Shown piece by piece: positions 8,710 through 20,240 of a stretch of 64,000 nucleotides of DNA. The DNA comes from Asanoa hainanensis. Its GTDB lineage: Bacteria > Actinomycetota > Actinomycetes > Mycobacteriales > Micromonosporaceae. The notes under the pieces were generated by a model, which saw nothing but the letters and a program-made list of their open reading frames with translations, was not told the DNA's origin and made no database searches. The position numbers and the translations under genes are program-made. The stretch spans positions 1 through 64,000 of the forward strand of contig NZ_FZPH01000007.1 in NCBI RefSeq assembly GCF_900188485.1, in the 5' to 3' direction. Numbering within the stretch: position 1 is the first letter of the stretch; each line of letters starts with the position of its first letter.

Positions 8710-9540
8710 ATGCGGCCTACGATCGCCGGCGTCGTCCTGCGGATGCCCTACTGGGTGTTCACCGCCAGCCTCGCCGCCATCTTCGTGTTCCCGCTGGCCT
8801 GGACGGCCGTCTCCTCGGTCTCGCCGCACGCCGGCACCAACCAGGTCGACGGTTGGGGCTTCGGCAACTACGTGACCCTCGCCCAGTACCAGGCCGGCGT
8901 CTGGCGCTACCTGTTCAACTCGGCGTTCGTCTCCCTGCTCACGGTGGCGTTGACGCTGCTGGTCTCGCTGCTCGGCGGGTACGCCTTCGCCCGCTTCCGC
9001 TTCCCCGGGCGGAACCTGCTCTTCGTCGCGACCCTGGCCATCCTCATGGTGCCGTACGCGACGCTGCTGATCCCGCTCTACGTCCTGCTCGACTATGTCG
9101 GGCTGACGAACTCGCTGGTCGGCGTCGCCCTGGTCCTGACGATGTTCCAACTGCCCTTCGCGACGTTCATGATGCGGATCTCGTTCGAGGCGATACCCCG
9201 GGAGCTGGACGAGGCCGCCCGGGTCGACGGGTGCTCGCCCTTCCACGTGCTGCGGCAGGTGCTGCTCCCGTCGGTCAAACCCGGCCTGATCACCGTCGGG
9301 CTGTTCGCGTTCCTGGCCGCGTGGAACGATTTCATGGCCCCGCTGATCCTCGTCAACGACTCCGACCGGGTCACCCTGCCACTGGCCGTCGCGAACCTGC
9401 GCGGCCAGGTTCAAGGGGTGGTCGACTACGGCGCGACCGAGGCCGGCGTGGTCGTCCTCGCCCTGCCCTGCGCGATCCTCTTCCTGATCCTGCAACGCCA
9501 CTACGTGCGCGGCTTCATGTCCGGCGCGATCAAGGGCTGA
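8710..9540 (+). CDS. sugar ABC transporter permease (MalG type)
   Basis: 276 residues with an N-terminal span (VFTASLAAIFVFPLAW) and five further spans; the EAA loop is EAARVDGCSPFHVLRQV. It is the usual second subunit of CUT1 importers. It begins one base after the stop of the MalF-type gene, so the pair is co-translated. It ends the arabinoside operon; no ATP-binding subunit follows. Confidence 0.92.
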   Translation: MRPTIAGVVLRMPYWVFTASLAAIFVFPLAWTAVSSVSPHAGTNQVDGWGFGNYVTLAQYQAGVWRYLFNSAFVSLLTVALTLLVSLLGGYAFARFRFPGRNLLFVATLAILMVPYATLLIPLYVLLDYVGLTNSLVGVALVLTMFQLPFATFMMRISFEAIPRELDEAARVDGCSPFHVLRQVLLPSVKPGLITVGLFAFLAAWNDFMAPLILVNDSDRVTLPLAVANLRGQVQGVVDYGATEAGVVVLALPCAILFLILQRHYVRGFMSGAIKG

Positions 9541-9589
9541 GGCGCACAAATGGCAGGCGACGAGCGGCAAACTCACCTAACCTCTCGGC

Positions 9590-11449
9590 GTGCTGGGTCT
9601 GTTCGAAAACTCTGTTGATCCTTTTCCTGCCACCTCCGAGGGCGCGCCGGCCAGCACCGTCGGTCGCTTCCTGCTGACCGAGTTTCGGCCGCTGCGGCCC
9701 GTCGTGGTCGGCGCCGTCGCCACCACCCTGCTGTGTGCGGCCATCGAGGTCTGGCTCATCTGGTACGCCGGTGCGCTGGTCGACGCCCTCGCCGCCGGCA
9801 GCCCGCGCACGCTGTGGGCCGAGCACGGCACCGAGCTGATCGCCGTCGTGGTGCTGGTGCTGCTGGTCCGCCCCGCGGTCAACCTGGTCGGCGAGGCGCT
9901 CGACGACATCGCGTTCCGGGCCAACGCCCGGCCCCTGGCGCGTTGGCGGGCGCACCGGCACGTGTCGCGCCAGTCCGTCGGCTGGTTCCGCGACGACCTG
10001 GCCGGGCGCATCGCCACCTGGGTCCGCGACGGCGGTGACGCCGCCAGCACCGCGGCGTACTGCGTCGTGCACACGCTCGTGTTCGTCGTGGCGTACATCG
10101 TCGGCTCGGTGTGGCTGATGTCCGCGATCGACGTGCGGCTGCTGCTGCCCCTGGGCGCCTGGATCGTCGCGTACGCGTTGCTGATGCGCTGGGCCGTCCC
10201 GCGCTACCGGCAGGCGTCCGCGCGCCTGCAGGACGCCGAGTCGGACCTGACGGGCCTGCTGGTCGACGCGTACGCGAACGTCGACACCCTCGCCCTGCTC
10301 GGCGGGCCGGACGCCCGCGTCGGGCACGACCGTGAGGTGTTCGCCCGGGCCCGGCGCGCCCACCTGGCCGTGCAGCGGGTCGAGGTCACGGTCAACGCGA
10401 GCATGATGGCGCTCGGCAGCGCGCTGCTGTGCGGGCTGGTCGGCTACGGGATCGTCCTCTGGCAGACCGACGCGGCGCCGCTGGGTCTGGTCGCGGCCGC
10501 GCTGGCGCTCAGCTTCCGGATCACCGCGATGGCCGAGTGGCTGCTCGACGCCGTCTCGTCGCTGTTCGGGTCGGTCGGTGCGCTGCGGCGGGCGTTGAAA
10601 ACCGTCGCGGCGCCGCTCGCGGTCGCGGACAAACCCGGTGCGACCGACCTGCGGGTACGCGGCGGCGCGATCAGCTTCGCCGAGGTCAGCCACCACTACG
10701 GCCGTGGCGCGGGCGGCCTCGACCGGCTGAGCCTGGACGTCGCGGCGGGGGAGCGGGTCGGCGTCGTCGGCCGATCCGGTGCGGGCAAGTCCACACTGGT
10801 CGGTCTGCTGCTGCGGTTCCACGACGCGGAGTCCGGCACGATCACGATCGACGGCACCGACATCACGGACGTGACGCAGGAGAGCCTGCGCGGCCAGATC
10901 GCCATGGTCGCCCAGGAGGCCACCTTGCTGCACCGGTCGGTCCGGGAGAACATCGCCGGGCCCGGCGCCGTCGACGACACCCGGATCGAGGCGGCGCTGC
11001 GCCGGGCGTCCGCCGACGGATTCGTCGCCACCCTGCGGGACGCGGACGGCCGCACCGGCCTGGACGCCCACGTCGGCGAGCGCGGCGTGCGCCTGTCCGG
11101 CGGCCAGCGGCAACGGATCGCGGTGGCCCGGGCGTTCTACCGCGACGCCCCGATCCTGGTCCTGGACGAGGCGACGTCCGCCCTGGACTCCGAGGCGGAG
11201 GCCGCCATCCACGACACCATCGGCGAGGTGATGACCGGCCGCACGGTGATCGCCATCGCCCACCGCCTGTCCACCATCGCCCACCTGGACCGCATCGTGG
11301 TCCTCGACGCGGGCCGGATCATCGAGCAGGGCGCCCACGCCGACCTGCTCGACCAGGGCGGGCTGTACGCGGACCTGTGGTCACGCCAGTCCGGCGGCTT
11401 CCTGGCCGCCAGCCCAGACCCAGACGCGCGGCCAGCCATGGGCCGGTGA
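9590..11449 (+). CDS. ABC exporter, fused membrane and ATPase domains
   Basis: 619 residues from GTG 9590. The first ~320 residues form a six-span type IV transporter domain and the remainder an ABC ATPase: Walker A GRSGAGKST, signature LSGGQRQRIAVA, Walker B ILVLDEATSALDSE and switch AHRLST. All catalytic motifs are intact. It probably works as a homodimer or with a partner to export a lipid, drug or peptide. TAACCT at 9578-9583 would make the transcript leaderless, separating it from the sugar operon. The substrate cannot be told from sequence. Confidence 0.88.
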   Translation: MLGLFENSVDPFPATSEGAPASTVGRFLLTEFRPLRPVVVGAVATTLLCAAIEVWLIWYAGALVDALAAGSPRTLWAEHGTELIAVVVLVLLVRPAVNLVGEALDDIAFRANARPLARWRAHRHVSRQSVGWFRDDLAGRIATWVRDGGDAASTAAYCVVHTLVFVVAYIVGSVWLMSAIDVRLLLPLGAWIVAYALLMRWAVPRYRQASARLQDAESDLTGLLVDAYANVDTLALLGGPDARVGHDREVFARARRAHLAVQRVEVTVNASMMALGSALLCGLVGYGIVLWQTDAAPLGLVAAALALSFRITAMAEWLLDAVSSLFGSVGALRRALKTVAAPLAVADKPGATDLRVRGGAISFAEVSHHYGRGAGGLDRLSLDVAAGERVGVVGRSGAGKSTLVGLLLRFHDAESGTITIDGTDITDVTQESLRGQIAMVAQEATLLHRSVRENIAGPGAVDDTRIEAALRRASADGFVATLRDADGRTGLDAHVGERGVRLSGGQRQRIAVARAFYRDAPILVLDEATSALDSEAEAAIHDTIGEVMTGRTVIAIAHRLSTIAHLDRIVVLDAGRIIEQGAHADLLDQGGLYADLWSRQSGGFLAASPDPDARPAMGR

Positions 11450-11523
11450 CGCGCACCGGGACCCGATGGGGCTTAACCTAGGTTTGACCACGGCAACGCC
11501 GCCGAACGTCCTCGGGAGACCAC

Positions 11524-11958
11524 ATGCGAATCAGCGATGTGCTCCGCGTCAAAGGCAGCACCGTCATCACCGTCACCCCTGATACAACTGTCCGGGACCT
11601 GCTCGCGGTGCTGGCCGACCATCGCATCGGCGCGGTGGTGGTCTCGCGGGACGGCGCCACCGTCGACGGCATCGCCAGCGAGCGCGACATCGTACGTGCG
11701 TTGGCAGCGCAGGGCGACGCGGTGTTGGCCGGGCCGGTGGCGGCGATCCAGACGACCGACGTCCACTCGTTGGGCACCGACGCCAGGCTGGAAGACGTGA
11801 TGCGCCTGATGACCGACCGCCGCATCCGGCACCTGCCGGTGATGCACGAGAGCCGCCTGGTCGGCATCGTCACCATCGGTGACGTCGTCAAGAGCCGGAT
11901 CGACGAGCTGGAGTCCGACCAGGCCGCTCTGACCCACTACATCGCCGGCGACCGCTGA
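11524..11958 (+). CDS. tandem CBS-domain protein
   Basis: 144 residues forming one Bateman module: CBS1 near ITVTPDTTVRDLLAVLADHRIGAVVVS and CBS2 near VHSLGTDARLEDVMRLMTDRRIRHLPV, with the usual VGIVTIGDVVK ending. Such proteins bind adenine nucleotides and sense energy state; no effector domain is attached. The GGGAG before ATG 11524 is a good ribosome site. Its last 22 bases overlap the convergent uvrA-like gene. Stand-alone CBS proteins are common in actinobacterial stress regulons, but no direct regulatory sign is seen here. Confidence 0.88.
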   Translation: MRISDVLRVKGSTVITVTPDTTVRDLLAVLADHRIGAVVVSRDGATVDGIASERDIVRALAAQGDAVLAGPVAAIQTTDVHSLGTDARLEDVMRLMTDRRIRHLPVMHESRLVGIVTIGDVVKSRIDELESDQAALTHYIAGDR

Positions 11959-14417
11959 CCCGACGCCCGCCGCCTGGTCCGCCCGTCCAGATGGGAGGCG
12001 AGCCAGGGGCCGGTGACGCTGTGCGGGTCGGCGGCGATCTCAGACGGGGTGCCGCGTGCGATGATGCGGCCGCCGTCCGGGCCGCCGCTCGGGCCCATGT
12101 CGATCACGTGGTCGGCCGCGGCCAGGATGTCCAGGTCGTGGTCGATCACGACGATCGTCGCGCCGTCGGCGAGGAGGCGGTCGAAGACGCCGACGAGGGT
12201 ACGGATGTCGACCGGGTGCAGCCCCGTCGACGGCTCGTCGAGCACGTACAGCACGTCGTGTTGGCTGCTGCGCAGCCGGGCCGCGATGCGCAGCCGCTGC
12301 GACTCGCCGCCGGACAGCGACGGGGTCGGCTCGCCGAGGCGCAGGTAGCCCAGGCCGACGTCGACGATCGGGCGCAGCGGACGGGCGATCGTCGGCACGT
12401 CGGCGTAGCGGTCGAGGGCCTCCCGCACCGTCAGCTGCAGCACGTCCGCGATGGTGAGCCCGTCCACGCGTACCGCCAAGGTCTCGGGGTTGAACCGCGC
12501 CCCGTGGCAGGTCGGGCATTCGACGTTGATGTCGGGCAGGTATTGCACGTCCAGGTCGATCGAGCCGATCCCGCGGCAGGTCGGGCACTGGCCCGCCTTG
12601 GTGTTGAACGAGAAGTGGCCGGCGGCCAGGCCCGAGTGGGCGCCGAAGTAGGCCCGGATGGCGTCGAAGGCACCCGAGTACGTGCTGGGCGTCGACCGGG
12701 CGTTCAGGCCGATCGGGGTCGCGTCGATCTCGACGACCTGCCGGATCGAGCCGAGCGAGAGCGACTTGACGTGCTCCGGCAGGTCCTTGTCGGCCAACCG
12801 GGCGCGGGCCGCCGGGATCAGGCTGTCCAGCACCAGCGCGGTCTTGCCGGCGCCGGACGGGCCGGCCAGGGCCGTCAACCGGTTGACGGGGAAGCCGGCG
12901 GTCACGTTGCGCAGGTTGTAGAGCCGCCGCACGGCGATCGTGGCCCGCTCGCGGGGCAGCGGGCGCGGCGGGCGGTCGACGGCGGGCCCGCCGGACAGGA
13001 ACGGCCCGACGATGGACCGGCGGCTCTTCTGGATCTGGTCGGGTGTGCCCTCGGCGACGATCGCACCGCCGAGGCGGCCGGCGCCCGGGCCGAGCTCGAT
13101 GACCCAGTCCGCCGACCGGATCAGGTCGAGGTCGTGCTCGACGATGACGACGGTGTTGCCGTTGCCCGCCAACGCCGCGATCGTCTTGCGTAGACCCTCC
13201 ACATTGCTCGGATGCAGGCCGACGGACGGCTCGTCCAGGACGTACAACATGCCGGTGGTGTTGGCCCGTACCGTCGAGGTCAGCTCGATCCGTTGCCGTT
13301 CGCCGGTCGACAGCGTGGCGCCGGCCCGGTCCAGGCCCAGGTAGCCCAGGCCCAGGTCGAGCAGCGGGCCGATCGCGCCGAGCAGCTCGCCGATCAGCCC
13401 GGTGGTGAGCCGGTCGAGCTCGGGCGGCATCAGCGGCGGCAGGTCGTGCGCGAACGCGACCAGGTGGTCGAGGTCCAGGGCGCTGATCTGGGCCAGGTTG
13501 CGGCCGTTGAGCGTGGAGCGCAACGCCTCCGGGCGCAGCCGGGCGCCGTGGCAGACGGGGCACGTGTGCGAGACGAGATATTTGCTCTTCTCCGACTTCT
13601 GGGCCGCGGTGATCGCGTTGTCGTAGGTGACGTTGAGCCGCACCGTGCGCCTGTTGCGTCCGGAGAGGACCACCGGCTGCTTGACCGGCTTCCCGTGCAG
13701 CACCTGGTCCTTCTCCTTGCGGGTCAGCTTGTTGTACGGCACGTCGAGGCGCACCCCGAGCTCGCCGGCCGCGTACATGGACAGCCGGCGGCCGCCGACG
13801 TTCCACGGCAGGACGGCGCCTTCCGCGATCGTCTTGGTCGGGTCGGGGACCAGAGTCTCCGGGTCGACGTCGTACCGGGTGCCGATGCCGTTGCAGCCCG
13901 GGCAGGCCCCGATCGAGTTGAACGCGAACGACTCCGCGCCCGGCGCCTCGAACCGCTCGCCGCCGACCGGGCACACGATCTCCATCGCCTGCGTGGCCAC
14001 CGACGGCGGCACCGGATGGCCGTTCGGGCAGCGGTGCGTGCCGAGCCTCGACATGATCAGCCGCAGCACGTTGAGCACCTCGCTCATCGTGCCCACGGTG
14101 CTGCGCCGCCCCGGCGTCGGCGGGCGCTGCCGCAACGCGAGCGCGGGCGGCAGGTGGTCGATCCGGTCGACGTCGGGCCGCTGGTCCTGGGTGAGCCGGC
14201 GCCGGCTGTAGGTGCTCAGGCCTTCCAGGAAGCGGTGCAGGCCCTCGGCGTACAGCGTGCCCATCGCCAGGGAGGTCTTGCCCGACCCGGACACTCCGGC
14301 GATAACCACCGTGCGCCACAGGGGCACGTCGACGTCGAGGTCGCGCAGGGTGTTGTGCCGGACGCCCCGGGCCTGGATGGCGCGGGGAAGCGTATCCGGC
14401 GGCGGTGCGATCTTCAT
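11937..14417 (-). CDS. UvrA-like ATPase (class II, DrrC-type)
   Basis: 826 residues, shorter than the ~950 of repair UvrA. It has two ABC modules: GVSGSGKTSL / LSTGERQRIELTS / VLDEPSVGLHPSN and GPSGAGKTAL / LSGGESQRLRIAARL / VLDEPSTGLHPVD. Zinc-finger pairs are present (CPGCNGIG, CPVCHGARLRP, CPTCRGIG, CPTCHGARFNP). Class II UvrA-like proteins such as DrrC protect producers from DNA-binding drugs, and the missing length suggests the UvrB-interaction region is reduced. It lies alone, convergent with the CBS gene. Resistance to an intercalator is inferred from the family; general repair is less likely. Confidence 0.88.
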   Translation of the reverse strand: MKIAPPPDTLPRAIQARGVRHNTLRDLDVDVPLWRTVVIAGVSGSGKTSLAMGTLYAEGLHRFLEGLSTYSRRRLTQDQRPDVDRIDHLPPALALRQRPPTPGRRSTVGTMSEVLNVLRLIMSRLGTHRCPNGHPVPPSVATQAMEIVCPVGGERFEAPGAESFAFNSIGACPGCNGIGTRYDVDPETLVPDPTKTIAEGAVLPWNVGGRRLSMYAAGELGVRLDVPYNKLTRKEKDQVLHGKPVKQPVVLSGRNRRTVRLNVTYDNAITAAQKSEKSKYLVSHTCPVCHGARLRPEALRSTLNGRNLAQISALDLDHLVAFAHDLPPLMPPELDRLTTGLIGELLGAIGPLLDLGLGYLGLDRAGATLSTGERQRIELTSTVRANTTGMLYVLDEPSVGLHPSNVEGLRKTIAALAGNGNTVVIVEHDLDLIRSADWVIELGPGAGRLGGAIVAEGTPDQIQKSRRSIVGPFLSGGPAVDRPPRPLPRERATIAVRRLYNLRNVTAGFPVNRLTALAGPSGAGKTALVLDSLIPAARARLADKDLPEHVKSLSLGSIRQVVEIDATPIGLNARSTPSTYSGAFDAIRAYFGAHSGLAAGHFSFNTKAGQCPTCRGIGSIDLDVQYLPDINVECPTCHGARFNPETLAVRVDGLTIADVLQLTVREALDRYADVPTIARPLRPIVDVGLGYLRLGEPTPSLSGGESQRLRIAARLRSSQHDVLYVLDEPSTGLHPVDIRTLVGVFDRLLADGATIVVIDHDLDILAAADHVIDMGPSGGPDGGRIIARGTPSEIAADPHSVTGPWLASHLDGRTRRRASGQRSPAM

Positions 14418-14567
14418 AGCTCCGGTCTAGCCGAATCCGGCCTGCGGCGCGGGAAAACCGCGACGCTACTGGCAGTGATGGTTGCCGATGAAGGGTTCCC
14501 TGAGATCACCTTACTGTGATAGACCGACTTCATTGCGTTACTTGTCGAACTGATCAAAGGAGCCGGC

Positions 14568-15815
14568 ATGGGTACGCCTCTGCGCCGTCGCACGATCCTG
14601 GCCGCCGGTGCTGGTGCCGCCGCGGGTCTGTCCCTGCCCGCTCTGGCGGCTGACGCGGCCACCAGTGTTCGCTTCGAGCTCAACGCGGAGGTTCTCGACG
14701 GCGGGGAGCAGGTCACGTCCGTCACGCTCGACACGTCCCGCCTCGGCCACGTCGACCCTTCCTCGGTGTCGGCGGCGACCTTCAGCGTGCACGCCAAGGC
14801 GACCAGCCCCATTGCTCTCGCGGCCGGCGACCAGATCTTCAGCGTGTACGACCTGGACCGCACCGTGACGGCTGCCCGGGTCGACCGCCGCGGCGACATC
14901 GTGCTCGAGCTCAGCCACGGGGAGGGTCAGCTCGGCGGCGGGACACTGGGCTACATCCTGAGCCGGGGCCGCAACGTCCAGCTCGACCTCGTCTACACCA
15001 TCACCCAGAACGCACCTCTCGTCGTACGCGGTCGCAAGCCCTTGCTTATCTCGTCGTTCGTGCAGGGGCGACTGGTCAACCCCGAGGTGGACGCGTTCAG
15101 CTACCACACGTCCGGGTCGGGCATGAAGTACCGGCTGTTCTCGCCGTCCGACTGTCGCGGGCGGCGGCCGCTGGTCGTGTGGCTGCACGGCGGGGGAGAG
15201 GGCGCGTCGCTGCCGGACAACTACTACGACAACGAGACCACGTTGCGGGCCAACCGCGGCGCGCTCGGCTTCGCCACACCCGAGGCCCAACGGATCTTCT
15301 CCGGCGCGTACGTCGTGGCGCCGCAGAGCACGTCGTTCTGGCTCGAGGACGGCCCCCGCTTCGCGCCGCTCATCCAGGAGATCGTCCGCGAGGTGTCCCG
15401 GCGGCATGACGTCGACCGCGACCGGATCCACGTCGTCGGGTGCAGCAACGGCGGATACATGGCTTTGAAGATGACCGCTCTGTATCCTTCGCTCTTCGCC
15501 ACGTCCGTGCCGATCTGCGGCGTCGTCACGTCCCTGCAACCGGGCGGGCCGACGATGGTCACCGACGCCGAGCTCGTCGCCATCGACACCCCGACCTGGC
15601 TGGTCGCCTCGCGCGACGACACGACGGTGCCACCGGAGCTCAACACCGTCCACGCGCACGAGCTGATCCCAGGCTCGATCATGTCGCTGTACGACACCGT
15701 GACGTGGGACGGCTACCGGTTCCCGGGTCACTGGTCGTGGATCTACGTCGCCCGCAACGACCCTCAGCACGACGGGACACGCGTGTGGCAGTGGATGGCC
15801 CGCCATCGACGATGA
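14568..15815 (+). CDS. secreted alpha/beta-hydrolase esterase or peptidase
   Basis: 415 residues with a twin-arginine-type signal (PLRRRTILAAGAGAAAGLSLP). Residues ~35-180 form a beta-sandwich like that of esterases with an Ig-like prodomain, and the hydrolase follows: oxyanion region WLHGGGEG, nucleophile elbow GCSNGG, an Asp in SRDDTTVP and His in PGHWSW. It belongs with prolyl-oligopeptidase-like / carbohydrate esterase enzymes acting outside the cell. Substrate is not identifiable. A GGAG precedes ATG 14568. It is transcribed divergently from the uvrA-like gene. Confidence 0.8.
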   Translation: MGTPLRRRTILAAGAGAAAGLSLPALAADAATSVRFELNAEVLDGGEQVTSVTLDTSRLGHVDPSSVSAATFSVHAKATSPIALAAGDQIFSVYDLDRTVTAARVDRRGDIVLELSHGEGQLGGGTLGYILSRGRNVQLDLVYTITQNAPLVVRGRKPLLISSFVQGRLVNPEVDAFSYHTSGSGMKYRLFSPSDCRGRRPLVVWLHGGGEGASLPDNYYDNETTLRANRGALGFATPEAQRIFSGAYVVAPQSTSFWLEDGPRFAPLIQEIVREVSRRHDVDRDRIHVVGCSNGGYMALKMTALYPSLFATSVPICGVVTSLQPGGPTMVTDAELVAIDTPTWLVASRDDTTVPPELNTVHAHELIPGSIMSLYDTVTWDGYRFPGHWSWIYVARNDPQHDGTRVWQWMARHRR

Positions 15816-16215
15816 GGGTTGCGGGCATGCCCGACGCTGACGGGTATGGAGCTGGGGTCGACCGTCGGGTACGTGGCTGACCTGCCGCAGGAGCGGCTGG
15901 GCCTCGGCGGTGGCCGGCTCCTGCTCGTCGGCCTGCTCCCCGCGCCCCTGGTCGGCCTCGACGCCTCGATGTGGTGGTCGCTGCTGACGCTCGAGTCGGC
16001 CCTCGCGTGCTGGTTCGTGCGCCCGGTCGGCGTCGTCGGGTCCGCCCTGCCGCTCCCGGTCTCGTTGTTGATCTCGGGTGGCTCGCTGGCGGTCGGGTCG
16101 GCGACAGCCTGGCTGGTCAACCCGTCGATCGTCGCGCGGACGTTCGTGGTGCTCGGTGTCGTCGTCGGTGTTGTGGCGCTGCGCCGCACGGTTATCGATC
16201 GGCGGCGCGCCGATC

Positions 16216-18285
<2,070 letters not shown>

Positions 18286-18430
18286 CTAGGGCGGCGTCAC
18301 GGTCGGTTGGAAGCTACAAGCCGGATTGGCCCCGCGTCCAGTCGTTAAAGGCTGTCGAAACCCGCCAGGCGGCTCCGACGTTGCGGTGAAGGCGCCGACC
18401 GGCGGCGCCGGGTTCCGAGGGAGACCAACG

Positions 18431-18997
18431 ATGGCCAAGATCGTGCTGGACGTGTCGATGTCGCTGGACGGCTTCACCACGGGCCCAAACGTCCGCGCGG
18501 CCGAACCGATGGGCGACGGCGGCGAGCGCCTCCACGAGTGGATGGCCGGGACGAACGCGGTCGACGCCACGGCCCGCGACGCGATCAACGACAATGTGGG
18601 CGCCACCCTGATGGGCCGACACACCTTCGACCTGGGCCTGGTCAACTGGGGCGGCACCCCGTGGCCGGGCGTCCCCAGCTTCGTGGTCACCCACCGCACC
18701 CGCGAAGACCTGACGGGCGACAACGGCGGAGTGTTCGCCTTCGACGACAACCTGGAGTCCGCCGCAGCCCGCGCCAAACAGGCCGCAGGGGACAAACACG
18801 TCCTGGTGATGGGCGCGGACATCGCCGGCCAACTCCTGAAGGCAGGCCTGCTGGACGAGGTGCACCTGCACCTGATCCCCATCCTGCTGGGCGACGGGAC
18901 GCCGCTGTTCCGCGGCGAGCAAGGCAACCTGATCCCGGACGGCACCCCGGTCACCGGAACGGCAACGCACCTGCGTTTCCGGCCGTCGCCCAAGTGA
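18431..18997 (+). CDS. dihydrofolate reductase-like (RibD C-terminal) family protein
   Basis: 188 residues from ATG 18431 with a GAGGGAG ribosome site. The fold is signalled by MAKIVLDVSMSLDGFTTGPN at the start, MGRHTFDLG, VTHRTRE, VMGADIAGQLLKAGLLDEVHLHLIPILLGDG and the final HLRFRP. Stand-alone members of this family are NADPH-dependent reductases of mostly unknown substrate. It is divergent from the rox leader with 158 bases between them, so the two might share control. A large inverted repeat follows its stop. Confidence 0.85.
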   Translation: MAKIVLDVSMSLDGFTTGPNVRAAEPMGDGGERLHEWMAGTNAVDATARDAINDNVGATLMGRHTFDLGLVNWGGTPWPGVPSFVVTHRTREDLTGDNGGVFAFDDNLESAAARAKQAAGDKHVLVMGADIAGQLLKAGLLDEVHLHLIPILLGDGTPLFRGEQGNLIPDGTPVTGTATHLRFRPSPK

Positions 18998-19008
18998 CCG
19001 TCGCGCGC

Positions 19009-19076
19009 CTTTGCTCTGCACCCATATCCGCAACACCCCCGCTGACCTGCGGTGCGTATATGGGTGCAGAGCAAAG
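19009..19076. repeat. long perfect inverted repeat, 19-base arms
   Basis: CTTTGCTCTGCACCCATAT at 19009-19027 is exactly reversed at 19058-19076. The 30-base centre holds a nested CCGCA/TGCGG pair (19028-19032, 19048-19052), so the whole can fold as one long hairpin. It starts 12 bases after the stop of the reductase gene. It may act as a terminator, but the arms are more AT-rich and exact than ordinary terminators here, and a dispersed palindromic repeat is an alternative. Confidence 0.75.
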
Positions 19077-19194
19077 CCCCGTGGAGTGGTGGTCCGGCGG
19101 CCCCGTGCTCGCGGGACGCTCGACTCAGGTGAAGCGCCGTGTCGCCGCCGATGATCCGTGTTGAGGAGCCCTCAGCACGTGGTGTCGCCGGCGT

Positions 19195-20121
19195 TCAGGC
19201 CCTTGCCCACGTGAGGGCCGCGTCGAGGTCGGCGGCCTGGGGGAACGATGACTGGGTGCCCGCGCGGGCGACGCTGGAGCTCGCGCATGCGCAGCCCAGT
19301 CGGGCGGCGGCCGTGGGGGAGAGGCCCGCGGCCAGGCCGTAGGAGAAGGCGCCCACGAAGGCGTCGCCGGCGCCGGTGGTGTCGATCGCCGTTGTCGCTG
19401 GTGGGGTGATTCGGACGACCCGTCCCGAGCCGTCCGCGACCGCCGCGCCCGCCTCGCCCAGCGTCGCCACGACCTTGACGCCGTAGCGGGCGGCCAGGTC
19501 CGTGATCGCCGTGTCCGTCGGGGTCGAGCCTGCCAGCGACTCGAACTCGACCTCGTTGGGCATCAGCCAGTCGGTGACCGACAGCAGGTCGGGGCTGATG
19601 TCCGCCGCCGGTGCCGGGTTCAGCACCGTCAGCGCGCCGCGTTCCTTGGCCGCGCGGAAGCCCGCCGCGGTCACCGCCTGCGGAACCTCGAACTGCCCGA
19701 CCACCACGTCGACTCGGGGGATCGACGAGACCGCCGATGTGGCCTGGCCTTCGGTCAGCAACGCGTTCGCTCCCGGGACCACCACGATGCGGTTGTCTCC
19801 GCCCGCCTCCACCCAGATCGGGGCCACGCCGCTGCTCGCCGCGGACGTCCGCGTCACGTAGGTGGTGTCGATTCCAGCCGCGCGGAAGTTGTCGAGGGTC
19901 ATGTCGCCGAAGACGTCTGTGCCGACGCAGGCGACCATCCAGACCTCGGCACCGAGGCGGCCGGCCATCACCGCCTGGTTCGCGCCTTTTCCGCCGAAAC
20001 CCAGGGCGAAGCGGTCGCCGAGCAGCGTCTCGCCTGTGTCCGGAATGCGCGGCAGGTAGGAGATCATGTCCATCATCGTGCTGCCGATGACCACGATGCG
20101 CGCCCGCTCGAGACCGGTCAT
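19195..20121 (-). CDS. PfkB-family sugar kinase, ribokinase-like
   Basis: 308 residues from ATG 20121; a GTG at 20157 is also in frame. Hallmarks are the N-terminal GSTMMDMISYLPRIPDTGET, GFGGKGANQAVMAGRLGA for the sugar site, NPAPAADISPDLL, and the ATP/catalytic DTTGAGDAFVGAF whose Asp is the base. It phosphorylates ribose or a nucleoside-like sugar in the cytoplasm. It is divergent from a LacI regulator that heads an ABC importer operon, so it probably phosphorylates what that importer brings in. An operator-like repeat lies between them. Confidence 0.88.
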   Translation of the reverse strand: MTGLERARIVVIGSTMMDMISYLPRIPDTGETLLGDRFALGFGGKGANQAVMAGRLGAEVWMVACVGTDVFGDMTLDNFRAAGIDTTYVTRTSAASSGVAPIWVEAGGDNRIVVVPGANALLTEGQATSAVSSIPRVDVVVGQFEVPQAVTAAGFRAAKERGALTVLNPAPAADISPDLLSVTDWLMPNEVEFESLAGSTPTDTAITDLAARYGVKVVATLGEAGAAVADGSGRVVRITPPATTAIDTTGAGDAFVGAFSYGLAAGLSPTAAARLGCACASSSVARAGTQSSFPQAADLDAALTWARA

Positions 20122-20199
20122 GCCGCGCGGGCCCCCAATTGTTTCAAGATCTTTCACGTCTGCTTGACGGGATGCTCGCACGGATCTACGGTCCAGTGC

Positions 20200-20220
20200 A
20201 ATCGATACCAGGGTTCGATT
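20200..20220. promoter_or_regulatory. operator-like inverted repeat, kinase/LacI divergon
   Basis: AATCGA (20200-20205) and TCGATT (20215-20220) form an inverted repeat in the 119-base interval between the divergent kinase and lacI genes. It is a reasonable binding site for the adjacent LacI protein, by position and symmetry only. Confidence 0.4.
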
Positions 20221-20240
20221 CCAGGGGGCTGTGACCTGCT

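Noticed and set aside
9530-11338. Long open frame antisense to the ABC exporter
   Set aside because: Composition is Arg/Gly/Gln/Asp-rich shadow typical of GC-rich third-position bias; the plus-strand exporter has every motif.
12040-14319. Second long frame on the same strand within the uvrA-like gene
   Set aside because: It is Arg/Pro-rich and lacks domains; the annotated frame carries both ABC modules and zinc fingers.
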